Shown piece after piece: positions 55,763-63,906 of a DNA stretch of 64,000 nucleotides (the first letter of the stretch is position 1; each line of letters opens with the position of its first letter). Origin of the DNA: Lachnospiraceae bacterium (lineage in GTDB: Bacteria > Bacillota > Clostridia > Lachnospirales > Lachnospiraceae); assembly GCA_029063085.1 (NCBI GenBank), contig JAIDOW010000073.1, positions 58,233-122,232 of the forward strand, in the 5' to 3' direction. Made by a program: the position numbers and the translations under genes. The notes beneath the pieces are model-generated. The model made no database searches, had not been told where the DNA came from, and saw only the letters and a program-made list of their open reading frames with translations.

Positions 55763-56048
55763 AAATTCTTGTTTATCTTAAGAGGGACGCTTCCATACGG
55801 TGTTGGTGGCGGACGCAGGAAAAGGGGGCTTATGGTTTCCACGAGAGACACACTTGCGTTCTAACTTCAACGTAGCGGTACATAAGAGGCTATCCTGCAA
55901 GCAGGCTACCCTCTAAGTACCGACGTTTTCAGACGGGTCTCTCTTAGGATAACCATAAGCCCCCTTTTCCTGCTGTGTACCGATACCGTCGTATGGAAGC
56001 TGTTTCCTGATACAATATACAAGAATTTCTGCCCTGCGGGCGGCACAG
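55763..56048 (+). ncRNA. palindromic element E1, candidate structured ncRNA or fold-back element
   Basis: No gene is visible. The sequence folds on itself almost end to end: AAATTCTTGT/ACAAGAATTT at the ends (55763-55772, 56019-56028), GCTTCCATACG/CGTATGGAAGC (55789-55799, 55990-56000), a perfect 22-bp stem (55816-55837, 55951-55972), GAGAGAC/GTCTCTC, CGGTAC/GTACCG and a terminal CCTGC-AA-GCAGG hairpin. Beyond the base stem is a small hairpin, TGCC..GGCA (56030-56045). It is homologous to E2, in the opposite orientation. Whether it acts as RNA or is a non-autonomous mobile element is not settled by the sequence. Confidence 0.6.
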
Positions 56049-56159
56049 CTGGTACTATGTGACTGGTTAGTTATTGGACTTTAAAATATTATTTATTACC
56101 ATCCGGTAAGAAAAGCAATATTTGATAAGAGATTACCTTCAGCCCAGAACAAATATCCC

Positions 56160-56451
56160 CTGCCCCACCGGAGGCAAATAAATTCTTGTGTTGATTCTAC
56201 CAAAAAACAGCTTTCAACATGAGCTTTTGAAAAGTCTAAGCTGTGGGGAAATACTTTGCTGTTTCTCGGTAGGACTTTCGCACCCATCGGTACTTAACGA
56301 TTGGATGTCACAGACGTCCAAGAGTTTAGTACCGCTATGTGTGCGAAGGAGCGCAAGCGGGGACGAACGAGAACAGCAAGTATTTCTCCACAGCGGACTC
56401 CACCAACCCCTCATGTTGAAAGCGTCCCTAGTAAGCTAAACAAGAATTTAT
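56160..56451 (-). ncRNA. palindromic element E2, homologue of E1 in reverse orientation
   Basis: Arms: ATAAATTCTTGT/ACAAGAATTTAT at the ends (56178-56189, 56440-56451), GCTTTCAACATGAG/CTCATGTTGAAAGC (56210-56223, 56410-56423), and a near-perfect stem of about 27 bp (56240-56268 with 56368-56394). Inside are a TTCGCAC/GTGCGAA stem, a CGGTACT/AGTACCG stem and a small GGATGTC/GACGTCC-type core. Read on the minus strand, it shares with E1 the 5' end AAATTCTTGTTTA, AGGGACGCTT, GTTGGTGG, TAGCGGTAC, AAGTACCGA and AAGCTGTTT, and the 3' TGCC..GGCA hairpin. ORFs called inside it are artefacts of the palindrome. Confidence 0.6.
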
Positions 56452-56461
56452 AAAAAAATAA

Positions 56462-56490
56462 TTGACAAAGGGGAAAACTTTGAGTATTAT
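56462..56490 (+). promoter_or_regulatory. sigma-A promoter of rpsT
   Basis: Plus strand TTGACA, a 17-bp spacer and TATTAT, leaving a leader of about 90 nt before rpsT. Confidence 0.88.
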
Positions 56491-56501
56491 AAGTGAGTAT
56501 G

Positions 56502-56538
56502 TTTACATTAGATTGTCCGTGTCCGGTTTTAATGTAAA
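56502..56538 (+). promoter_or_regulatory. rpsT leader hairpin
   Basis: TTTACATTA and TAATGTAAA form a perfect 9-bp stem with a 19-nt loop containing GTCCGTGTCCGG. It begins about 5 nt after the expected transcription start. S20 represses its own translation in some bacteria, so the hairpin may be a binding site; this is inference. Confidence 0.5.
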
Positions 56539-56586
56539 ACCATAAAAATAAACAATAAATATTATTATGCAATGGAGGTGTCTGAT

Positions 56587-56850
56587 TTGGCTAATATCAA
56601 ATCTGCAAAGAAGAGAATCAAAGTTATCGAAACAAAAACTTTAAGAAACAAGATGGCAAAGTCTAAATTAAAAACTATCATCAAGAAGTTTGATGCTGCT
56701 GTAGCTGCTAACGATAAGGCTGCTGCTGAAGCTCAGTTAAAGGTTTGTACATCTGAACTTAGCAAGGCTGCTGCTAAGGGAATCCTGCACAAGAATACCG
56801 CTTCTAGAAAGATTTCTCGTCTGGCTGCTACTGTTAATAAAATGGCTTAA
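56587..56850 (+). CDS. rpsT: 30S ribosomal protein S20
   Basis: 87 residues beginning at TTG (56587), seven bases after GGAGGTG; the track's ATG at 56572 overlaps that ribosome-binding site and is not the start. The product reads [25 protein letters not shown], with the usual basic helical bundle and Ala-rich middle ([15 protein letters not shown]) and [13 protein letters not shown] near the end. S20 binds 16S rRNA early in 30S assembly. Codon use (frequent GCT, AAG) differs from its neighbours, as expected of a highly expressed gene. It is a single-gene unit between a promoter and a terminator. Confidence 0.97.
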   Translation: MANIKSAKKRIKVIETKTLRNKMAKSKLKTIIKKFDAAVAANDKAAAEAQLKVCTSELSKAAAKGILHKNTASRKISRLAATVNKMA

Positions 56851-56872
56851 GAGAATATATATTTTTGCATTC

Positions 56873-56905
56873 AAAAAGGACTGATTAACCCACAGTCCTT
56901 TTTTA
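56873..56905. terminator. bidirectional intrinsic terminator between rpsT and holA
   Basis: AAAAAGGACTG and CAGTCCTTTTT form an 11-bp stem around a 9-nt loop, with T-runs on both strands, so it can end rpsT (plus) and holA (minus). Confidence 0.92.
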
Positions 56906-56932
56906 TTTTATAAAAAATCCCTCTAAAACGTC

Positions 56933-57913
56933 CTATGGGGTGCTGAATTCAACAATCAGCAGTTCCACTCCCACAATGTCCGATATCTGTCCTGTCTTAA
57001 TGCCCTGATCCGTTTCCTGGCATTTTCCCACCATCTTTTTTAACGTTTCATAAGAATATTTGCCTGCCTGTGCTGCATATTTTTTTACACTGAACGGTGG
57101 AATTCCACAAGCAGAAGCAATCTGCTTATTATCCTTCCCTATATTAGACAATTCCGAAATCTGCATTAAAATATGAAAATGTCTGGTCAGCATATACAAT
57201 ACCCGCATAGCTGGTTCCTTCAATGCCAGAAGATCATGGTATAACAGCAATGCCTTGTCCTGATTATGATTGCCAATGGCGTCTAACATATCAAACATTT
57301 TATCCGCTGCCTGGCTTACACATACTTCCTTAATATCCTCCACTGTAATCTGCTTTCCTTCCAGCCGGTAACAAAACAGCTTTTCCAGTTCATTTTTTAG
57401 GAGCAGCATATCCGTTCCCATATGCTCCACAAAATAAAAAACGGCAGCTTCATCAATCTGTTTTCCTTCTGACCTGCACAATCCTTTTACCCAGGAAATC
57501 AGCATTTTTTCATCCGGAGTGTTCATCTCTGATACATAACCGTTTTTTCCTATCCATTTAAACAAACGGTTGCGTTTGTCTACATCCTTTTCCACAAATA
57601 TCATATAAGTAGATTCAGGAAATGCTGCCAGATGTTTTTCAAAATCCTCCGGCGTCTTTTTTAACAAACCACTGTTTTCCAGCACGATCACTCTGTGATC
57701 CGAAAAAAATGGAAGGGTTTCTCCGATATCCAGCACATTCTGAACAGGAATCCCATTCCCCTCAAAGTAATTCAGATTCATATTATCATCCGGATCGACC
57801 AATGCCTTTACCAATTTATCCTTATACTGCCGTTTCAGATAATCCTCCGCACCAAACAGCAGGTAAAACTGCTTTATTTTATTTGTCTCGATATCTTGAT
57901 TAATATTTTTCAT
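56933..57913 (-). CDS. holA: DNA polymerase III delta subunit
   Basis: 326 residues, typical of HolA. It begins NINQDIETNKIKQFYLLFGAEDYLKRQYK, a degenerate clamp-loader ATPase start without a Walker lysine. Conserved features include ETLPFFSDHRVIVLENSG, ELEKLFCYRL and MLDAIGNHNQDKALLLYHDLLA. It opens the sliding clamp for loading. It starts 10 bp after comEC, a very common Firmicutes order (comEC-holA), and ends at the terminator shared with rpsT. Confidence 0.92.
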   Translation of the reverse strand: MKNINQDIETNKIKQFYLLFGAEDYLKRQYKDKLVKALVDPDDNMNLNYFEGNGIPVQNVLDIGETLPFFSDHRVIVLENSGLLKKTPEDFEKHLAAFPESTYMIFVEKDVDKRNRLFKWIGKNGYVSEMNTPDEKMLISWVKGLCRSEGKQIDEAAVFYFVEHMGTDMLLLKNELEKLFCYRLEGKQITVEDIKEVCVSQAADKMFDMLDAIGNHNQDKALLLYHDLLALKEPAMRVLYMLTRHFHILMQISELSNIGKDNKQIASACGIPPFSVKKYAAQAGKYSYETLKKMVGKCQETDQGIKTGQISDIVGVELLIVEFSTP

Positions 57914-57923
57914 ATCTGCTCTC

Positions 57924-60188
57924 TCAATCTTTTATGTACGTTTCTATCCGGTACTTTTCCCCATCTGTATCTATGGTAATCGCTCCGTTATCCTTTGTCA
58001 AATAAATATTTTTGCAATACTGCCCAAGACGCTTCATAACATCCTTCGCAGGATGGCCATATTGGTTTCTCTCCCCGACAGAAATACAGGCCGTATCAGG
58101 CGAAAAATGTTTTAAAAACTCCTCACTGGAAGATGTTGCCGACCCGTGATGTGCAACCTTAAGAACTTCTATACTGCCTGCCATTTTATCTGCAATCTCT
58201 TTTTCTATCACCTCATCCATATCTCCAGTAAACAACATATCAAAATTATGATAAGTAAGCCATAAAACAATACTTCCCTGATTCTTATCTTCGTATCCCT
58301 GTTTCCCCGGGTTTAGACAGTAAAATTCAACATCTCCCACAGAAAGTCTGTCTCCTGTTTTTATATAATAAATATGGCACCCTTTCTCTTGTGCTTTTTT
58401 CTCCAGAGAACAAAACGCACTGTCTGGATTGGCAATCGCAGGCAGGACAAAATTTTTAATAATAACCTTATCATCCTCCAAAAGCTCTAAAATTCCACTA
58501 TAATGGTCACTGTCACTATGAGTGACAAACACATAATCCAAAGCTTTCGCACCATGATATTTCATTCCGCTTTTTAATATGTAGGTTCCCACATTCTGCT
58601 TGGAACTACTTCCCCCATCAATCAGAATATGCTTTCTGTCCGGTGTACGAATATAAATGCCATCTCCCTGTCCTACATCAAACATACAGATTTTAAGTTT
58701 TCCGGGAAGATACAGACTGCCTAGCAAAAGACAAAAACAGACTGCTGTAAGACCTACTACTTTCCGCTTCTTCCTACAGGCAGCTATCAGAAAAACCGCA
58801 AGTATCCCATAATAAACGGCTATCCAGATTACAGTGGGTCTTCCGGTACAGATTGTATGAAATGGCAACTGTTCGCTCCATTCGCATAACTGCTCATACA
58901 ATCGAAATATCATCTGTGCCGGCTTCGCAAACAGATATGCCCCATCCAGGAAAAAACATCCTGTTATTCCCGCCCCGATCAGCAGAGCCAGCAGCAGGCT
59001 CATAACGGGTACGACTACTATATTTAAAAAAACTCCGTATAGCGGCACTTCATAAAAATAATATAACAGGATTGGGAACAGAGTTATCTGCACACTGATG
59101 CTGACTGCCAGCCCTTCCCCAAAATAAGAAAACTTTCCAAATATCTGCTTCCATACCGGATTCACGACAGCAATCCCGATCACAGCTCCAAAAGATAATA
59201 AAAAACCCACCTGCGTAATCTGATATGGATTTATCATAAGCATAACAAGTAAAGCCGTAGCTATTGCGGTTATCATGTCATAACATCTTCCACTGACATC
59301 CGCACCCATAGAAAGTATCAGCATAACGACTGCCCGCAAGGTTGCACCTGAAAGTCCTGTCATAATACCATACAATAAAATAAAAAAGATTCCTGCTCCT
59401 GCGGCTGCCAAAAAACTCCCGGATATTTTCCTTAAAATACGGTAAAGCGTTCCTCCGATCATTGCAATATGAAGACCGGAAATAGCGATAAGATGCGCAA
59501 TTCCATTTCTTTGATAAAGATTTTTAATGTCTTTATCCATCTCCTCCTTATCACCCAATACCATTGCTTTTGCCAGGGAAGAATCTTTTATTTCAAACAC
59601 CTTATCATAAATCCCGCCCAGTTTTTTCCTTATCCGGTAGAGCCACTCCCTTATCGGAATCATGACGGACTCCTTTTTATGAATCGCCACATTGTTTAGG
59701 GAAAGAAAAATGCCTTTTCCATATTGATAACTCTCCTCATCATAACCTCCCGGATTGGAAGCCTTTGAAAACGTCTTTACTTCTCCGGTTCCGGTTATTA
59801 CACTTCCAAGGATAAACTCCTGATCCGTTTCCAGAATAATAGATATAGAAAGGCTTTTACCCTCTATCACAGAACTTTTGATTATATATTTATTTCTACT
59901 GCCGGATTCCTCCCTCTTTTCCACCCTGCCGCAAAAAAACACTTTTTTTCCGTCAGGCATCCTGCAAAACTCCAGACATTCCTGCATATAAAGCAAGCGG
60001 GCAGCTCCGAATAAGAAAAATACACTTCCCAGTAAGATGATCGTTTTATTCTTCTTTAATAATATAACCGGAAGTACCCCAGCCATTATCCCTGCCATTA
60101 AAACACCTGTCAAACCTATCGGTAAGATCCTGCATAGTACTTCTCCAAGCATGAACAAGATTGCCCAATAAAGTACAGGTCTGTTCAA
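57924..60188 (-). CDS. comEC: DNA internalisation protein ComEC/Rec2
   Basis: 754 residues. An N-terminal membrane and OB-like region is followed by the competence domain (NGIAHLIAISGLHIAMIGG, TGLSGATLRAVVMLIL) with multiple membrane spans, and then a C-terminal metallo-beta-lactamase domain (FDVGQGDGIYIRTPDRKHILIDGG, FVTHSDSDHYSGI, LKVAHHGSATSSSEEFL). ComEC forms the channel for single-stranded DNA, and the C-terminal domain is thought to degrade the other strand. The TTG start directly follows the TAA of the GerMN gene (TAATTG), with GGAGG upstream. It pairs with ComEA at 63 kb and the T4P locus at 3-23 kb. Confidence 0.94.
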   Translation of the reverse strand: MNRPVLYWAILFMLGEVLCRILPIGLTGVLMAGIMAGVLPVILLKKNKTIILLGSVFFLFGAARLLYMQECLEFCRMPDGKKVFFCGRVEKREESGSRNKYIIKSSVIEGKSLSISIILETDQEFILGSVITGTGEVKTFSKASNPGGYDEESYQYGKGIFLSLNNVAIHKKESVMIPIREWLYRIRKKLGGIYDKVFEIKDSSLAKAMVLGDKEEMDKDIKNLYQRNGIAHLIAISGLHIAMIGGTLYRILRKISGSFLAAAGAGIFFILLYGIMTGLSGATLRAVVMLILSMGADVSGRCYDMITAIATALLVMLMINPYQITQVGFLLSFGAVIGIAVVNPVWKQIFGKFSYFGEGLAVSISVQITLFPILLYYFYEVPLYGVFLNIVVVPVMSLLLALLIGAGITGCFFLDGAYLFAKPAQMIFRLYEQLCEWSEQLPFHTICTGRPTVIWIAVYYGILAVFLIAACRKKRKVVGLTAVCFCLLLGSLYLPGKLKICMFDVGQGDGIYIRTPDRKHILIDGGSSSKQNVGTYILKSGMKYHGAKALDYVFVTHSDSDHYSGILELLEDDKVIIKNFVLPAIANPDSAFCSLEKKAQEKGCHIYYIKTGDRLSVGDVEFYCLNPGKQGYEDKNQGSIVLWLTYHNFDMLFTGDMDEVIEKEIADKMAGSIEVLKVAHHGSATSSSEEFLKHFSPDTACISVGERNQYGHPAKDVMKRLGQYCKNIYLTKDNGAITIDTDGEKYRIETYIKD

Positions 60189-61157
60189 TTATTCTTCTGC
60201 CTCCTCCTGTTCTATCAAATCCAGATTCCGCTCAAAAATACCATCAAAAGGCAATGTCTCTCTGAAAAATTCCTGCTTCTCCCCATTTCTCAAAAATTGC
60301 ACCTTGGAAACTGTTGGCAATTCTACCAGAGAATTTACAATAGAATATATAATGATATCATTTTTTAACGGATTATCCGCATTATAAAATTCATCACTTA
60401 AATCCACATAACAGATTCCATCCTTCACCAAAATATTACGTATTGTCGTTGACTTTGGAATCGTAGCAGTATATTCTTCTGTTCCTGGTCCCTCAATTAA
60501 AGATTCTATCACCAGTCTGTCTAAGGAAGTTGTATTGGAAATCTCCACAGCTTTACGGTATTCTTTTAATGCTTCTCCCGACTGGCTTGCAAAATATAAT
60601 ACAATTGCTCCTTTTTGCTTATATCCACTCTCGTTGCCAAATGACATCGTAAAGGAATCCTGATCAAAATTTTCCGTTACCGTCGCTGTGTCCTCATTGG
60701 TACTCGCGACATCTGTCAAAGAAAGTGAAATGGAATTGACATCCTCCAACTGTAACAGAGTCTTAACAATACTGGCTTTAAAAAAAAGAAGGGTATCTGC
60801 GTTTATGGCATCATAAACAATATTAAAGGACACTTCCAGCCTTCCTGACTTCTCTCCAAGCACAGAACCAAGATAAGTTAAACCATCCGGTATCGGTGAT
60901 TGAATTCTCTCTGTTGCCTCTACATCAAAAAGATTATTGATTATTTTAGAAACTGTATCAGTCAACGGTTCTTCCCGGTCTATGGTATAGACTTCGGGAA
61001 CAATTCCTGTCTTATCGAAATTAACATAATATATATATATCTGGTTTTCCCCCAACGCTTTCTTATCACTTTCCCCGCTTTCCACTTTTCCACAGGCAGC
61101 AAGAAGCATGACAGCAAGTATCAGGAAACATAATCTTATTTTTTTCATTTTCTTCAC
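60189..61157 (-). CDS. GerMN-domain lipoprotein
   Basis: 322 residues. It has a lipoprotein signal, LAVMLLAAC, with the lipobox cysteine at residue 22. Two GerMN-like segments follow: QIYIYYVNFDKTGIVPE...VSKIINNLF and AIVLYFASQSGEALKEYRKAVEIS...VIESLIEGP, the second ending in NILVKDGICYVDLSDEF. GerM in Bacillus is needed for efficient sporulation and germination, by stabilising the SpoIIIAG complex. Position directly after a sensor kinase suggests it could also be a sensing or target component of that system. The acidic tail ends EQEEAEE. Confidence 0.85.
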   Translation of the reverse strand: MKKMKKIRLCFLILAVMLLAACGKVESGESDKKALGENQIYIYYVNFDKTGIVPEVYTIDREEPLTDTVSKIINNLFDVEATERIQSPIPDGLTYLGSVLGEKSGRLEVSFNIVYDAINADTLLFFKASIVKTLLQLEDVNSISLSLTDVASTNEDTATVTENFDQDSFTMSFGNESGYKQKGAIVLYFASQSGEALKEYRKAVEISNTTSLDRLVIESLIEGPGTEEYTATIPKSTTIRNILVKDGICYVDLSDEFYNADNPLKNDIIIYSIVNSLVELPTVSKVQFLRNGEKQEFFRETLPFDGIFERNLDLIEQEEAEE

Positions 61158-62585
61158 CTAACTAACATATTTGAGAGGAATTCTTACCGTAAAGGTTGTT
61201 CCTTCTCCCGGTTCTGAATAAAGCTTAATCGCCCCTTTATGCATTAAGACTGCATTTCTGGTAATCGCAAGTCCTAAACCAGTACCTCCTGTTTCCCTGC
61301 TTCTTGCTTTATCCACACGATAAAACCGTTCAAAAACCTGAGCCTGGCATTCCTCCGGTATTCCCACGCCATCATCCTGCACTTTGACATAAAAAAATTT
61401 ATGATCTGCATTTAATGATACATGAACATTTCCGCCATCATTATTATATTTAACTGCATTTTCTATCAGATTGGAAAACGCCAGTGACATCTTAACCTCA
61501 TCTACTTCTCCGACCACTTCCCGAAAGCTTTCAAAGACTACCTCAATATTACGCTTTGCAGCCAGGGGCTTTATCCTTTTTAACAATAATTCCAGCAAAA
61601 TATTAATATTAACCGGTTCAACATTTAATCCCGATGCTTTCTTATCCATCTTGACCAACGTCAGCAGATCATTAATAATCTTACTCTCACGGTCAATCTC
61701 TTCCACCATGTCTGTCATAAATTCCCGGTACATTTCATTTGGCACCTCTTCCTGCATCAGCAAAGAATCTGCCAGCACTTTCATAGATGTAATAGGCGTT
61801 TTCAGTTCATGGGATACATTGGAAACAAACTCCTGTCTGGAATCTTCCAGCACCTGCATCTTATCCAGCAACACATTAAAGGAATCTGTCAATCTGGACA
61901 ATTCATTATAACGGCTTTTCACCTTTAAATCTTCCAGCTGCCCTTCACTCAATCCTGAAATCTGCATATTCAGCCGGTTTATATCATATACACTGACGTT
62001 ACATATAATAAATGCTGCCACAAAAGCCATTAGCGAGAACAGCAAAATCAATACATCTGCCTGCATGGAAATATACGCATTGGTATTCTCAATATCCTTA
62101 AGTGAAACCATGGCGATCATGGCACCATTCACTGTTCTATCCACGTTGACAATTGGTATGATAATTTCTGCATAGTCATCCACCATCCGGATATTTTTAT
62201 CCTTCTCACCACGCATTACCTTTACAACTTCATCGTAAATAATATAATTATTCTGGTCAATGGTATAGGTATCTTTTACAATCCTGTAACTGGAATCAAT
62301 GACCAAAATCCTGCCTTCCCAAACATTAGCAAGCTGGTCAATCTCTACATTCAGATTACTCTGTAATGCATCAATAGTAAACTGATTTACCAAAATCTGA
62401 TTTCCCAAAATGCTGCACTGGTTCTGTACCAGTAAAAGTTTCTCTTCAATCGTCTTATCATTGTAAGACTTTTGCAACAGCAGGTTAAATGTAAACATGG
62501 AAAGCAATGCCAGCAGAAAAAAGGAAATAAAAACAACGACCTTAAGACTTCGGAGTGGATTAGATTTTATCTTATTTCTTAAAAT
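61158..62585 (-). CDS. two-component sensor histidine kinase (WalK/PhoR-like)
   Basis: About 475 residues if translation begins at an ATT (62585). An extracytoplasmic sensor (about 55-180) lies between two membrane helices. A HAMP domain (SVYDINRLNMQISGLSEGQLEDL), HisKA with FVSNVSHELKTPITSMK, and HATPase_c with NLIENAVKYN, DDGVGIPEE and TGGTGLGLAI follow. The track start (TTG, 62507) would cut the first membrane helix in half; the open frame upstream encodes NKIKSNPLRSLKVVVFISFF, a normal basic start and helix, yet contains no ATG, GTG or TTG. The ATT at 62585 has GGGGAG about nine bases upstream and overlaps the regulator's end by 14 bp. The start call is inference. Confidence 0.85.
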   Translation of the reverse strand: MLRNKIKSNPLRSLKVVVFISFFLLALLSMFTFNLLLQKSYNDKTIEEKLLLVQNQCSILGNQILVNQFTIDALQSNLNVEIDQLANVWEGRILVIDSSYRIVKDTYTIDQNNYIIYDEVVKVMRGEKDKNIRMVDDYAEIIIPIVNVDRTVNGAMIAMVSLKDIENTNAYISMQADVLILLFSLMAFVAAFIICNVSVYDINRLNMQISGLSEGQLEDLKVKSRYNELSRLTDSFNVLLDKMQVLEDSRQEFVSNVSHELKTPITSMKVLADSLLMQEEVPNEMYREFMTDMVEEIDRESKIINDLLTLVKMDKKASGLNVEPVNINILLELLLKRIKPLAAKRNIEVVFESFREVVGEVDEVKMSLAFSNLIENAVKYNNDGGNVHVSLNADHKFFYVKVQDDGVGIPEECQAQVFERFYRVDKARSRETGGTGLGLAITRNAVLMHKGAIKLYSEPGEGTTFTVRIPLKYVS

Positions 62586-63258
62586 AGTAACCCACTCCCC
62601 ACTTTGTCTGAATATATTTTGGATCCCCCGGATTGGATTCTATCTTCTCCCGCAGCCTTCTTACATGGACATCTACCGTTCTTCCGTCTCCTAAGGCATC
62701 ACTGCCCCAGACCTCCTTTAACAAATCATCTCTGGAATATACTTTATTGGGATGAAAAAGCAGCAATGTCAGAATATTGAATTCCTTCGCTGTAAGATTA
62801 ATCTCTTTTCCTGCCAGAGATACTCTCCGGCTGTCCATCTCTATCTTCAATTCTCCTTCTATCAGGGTTTTGGGATTATCGGCAACAGGAACTTTTTTCT
62901 GATTCCTGCGGATTATCGCCTTGATTCTTGCTTTTACTTCCAAAATATTAAACGGTTTGGTAATGTAATCATCTGCACCATATTCCAGGCCCAGTATTTT
63001 ATCCATATCCTCCCCTTTTGCTGTCAGCATAATAATCGGCACGTCCGAAAATTCCCTAATCGCCTGACACACTTCAAAACCAGATAATCCGGGAAGCATA
63101 ACATCCAGAAGAATGATATCAAAATCATTATTTTTCGCCAGTTCCAGTGCTTCTTCTCCATCATAGGCAGCAGTTACCACCATCTCATCCTGTTCCAGGG
63201 AAAATTTGATACCTTTTACAATTAATTTTTCATCATCTACTACCAATACCTTTTTCAT
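62572..63258 (-). CDS. OmpR/PhoB-family response regulator (WalR-like)
   Basis: 228 residues. The receiver domain has the acidic pocket VVDDE, phospho-acceptor aspartate in IILLDVMLPG, and conserved Thr/Lys in IIMLTAKG and ITKPF. The C-terminal winged helix (INLTAKEFNILTLLLFHPNKVYSRDDLLKEVWG...GRTVDVHVRRLREKIE...WGVGYYFKK) is of the PhoB type. It is the partner of the downstream kinase. Targets cannot be read from the sequence. GGAGA precedes the ATG. Confidence 0.94.
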   Translation of the reverse strand: MKKVLVVDDEKLIVKGIKFSLEQDEMVVTAAYDGEEALELAKNNDFDIILLDVMLPGLSGFEVCQAIREFSDVPIIMLTAKGEDMDKILGLEYGADDYITKPFNILEVKARIKAIIRRNQKKVPVADNPKTLIEGELKIEMDSRRVSLAGKEINLTAKEFNILTLLLFHPNKVYSRDDLLKEVWGSDALGDGRTVDVHVRRLREKIESNPGDPKYIQTKWGVGYYFKK

Positions 63259-63327
63259 TCCAAATCTCCTCTATTTTGTGACGGTTTTATATAGCAAGTT
63301 TCCATGTTTCTTTCTATTCTGTTATCA

Positions 63328-63897
63328 TTATATCTTTATCTTGTCTTTTATTTTATTAAATACACCTTCCTTAATGCCAGGAATCTCCATCAATTCTTCG
63401 ATAGATTCAAAACTTCCATGCTCCTGCCTGTATTGAATGATGGCAACTGCCTTTGATTCTCCAATTCCCGGCAATGCCATAAAATCTTCTTTTACAGCCG
63501 TATTAATATTGAGCAGCCCATCTTCTTCCGAGGCAGACTCAGCTCGGATATTTTCTCCAATTCCCGGAACATATAATGTCTGTCCATCCGTCACATGTTC
63601 TGCCTGATTCAAAGCCTCTGCATTTCCATCCTCCAGAACACCTCCTGCAAGCAGTAAAGCATCACAGATTCTGGATTCTTCAGTCAGACAGTATACACCC
63701 GGCTGCTTCACATATCCACAGACATATACATAAATCTCCTCTGATTGAGCCGTCTGCTCTTTTGATGAAACTGTTTCCTGCACTTCCTCCGTAATCAGGG
63801 ATTCCGTGTCAGCAGTCATCACCACGTCCTCCTGTCCCATACAGCCCATCAGTATGCTTATACAAAAAAACAGTCCTATTATAAGTTTAAATCTCAT
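63328..63897 (-). CDS. comEA: competence protein ComEA (DNA receptor lipoprotein)
   Basis: 189 residues. A lipobox-like MGC at the end of the signal (residues 17-19) suggests lipid anchoring rather than the membrane helix of the Bacillus protein. An SLBB domain (YVYVCGYVKQPGVYCLTEESRICDALLLAGG...YVPG) precedes a double helix-hairpin-helix DNA-binding domain (LLNINTAVKEDFMALPGIGESKAVAIIQYRQEHGSFESIEELMEIPGI). ComEA binds incoming duplex DNA and hands it to ComEC. Here comEA and comEC are separated by the two-component system and the GerMN gene. AGGAGG precedes the ATG but is paired in a leader hairpin. Confidence 0.93.
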   Translation of the reverse strand: MRFKLIIGLFFCISILMGCMGQEDVVMTADTESLITEEVQETVSSKEQTAQSEEIYVYVCGYVKQPGVYCLTEESRICDALLLAGGVLEDGNAEALNQAEHVTDGQTLYVPGIGENIRAESASEEDGLLNINTAVKEDFMALPGIGESKAVAIIQYRQEHGSFESIEELMEIPGIKEGVFNKIKDKIKI

Positions 63898-63906
63898 AAA
63901 AAATTC

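Noticed and set aside
55780-55800. GGGACGC in E1/E2 as a c-di-GMP riboswitch motif
   Set aside because: The rest of the GEMM consensus (CACGCACAGGGCAAACC and the tetraloop receptor) is missing and the fold is different.
56188-56439. ORFs of 83 aa (+) and 66 aa (-, 56214-56414) inside E2, and 63 aa (-, 56096-56287)
   Set aside because: They lie within the palindromic element, mirror one another, have no ribosome-binding sites and encode no recognisable protein.
55763-56451. E1/E2 as group I/II intron, integron attC site or full insertion sequence
   Set aside because: No domain V-like hairpin, no attC core sites, no transposase or intron-encoded protein; only terminal inverted repeats are seen.
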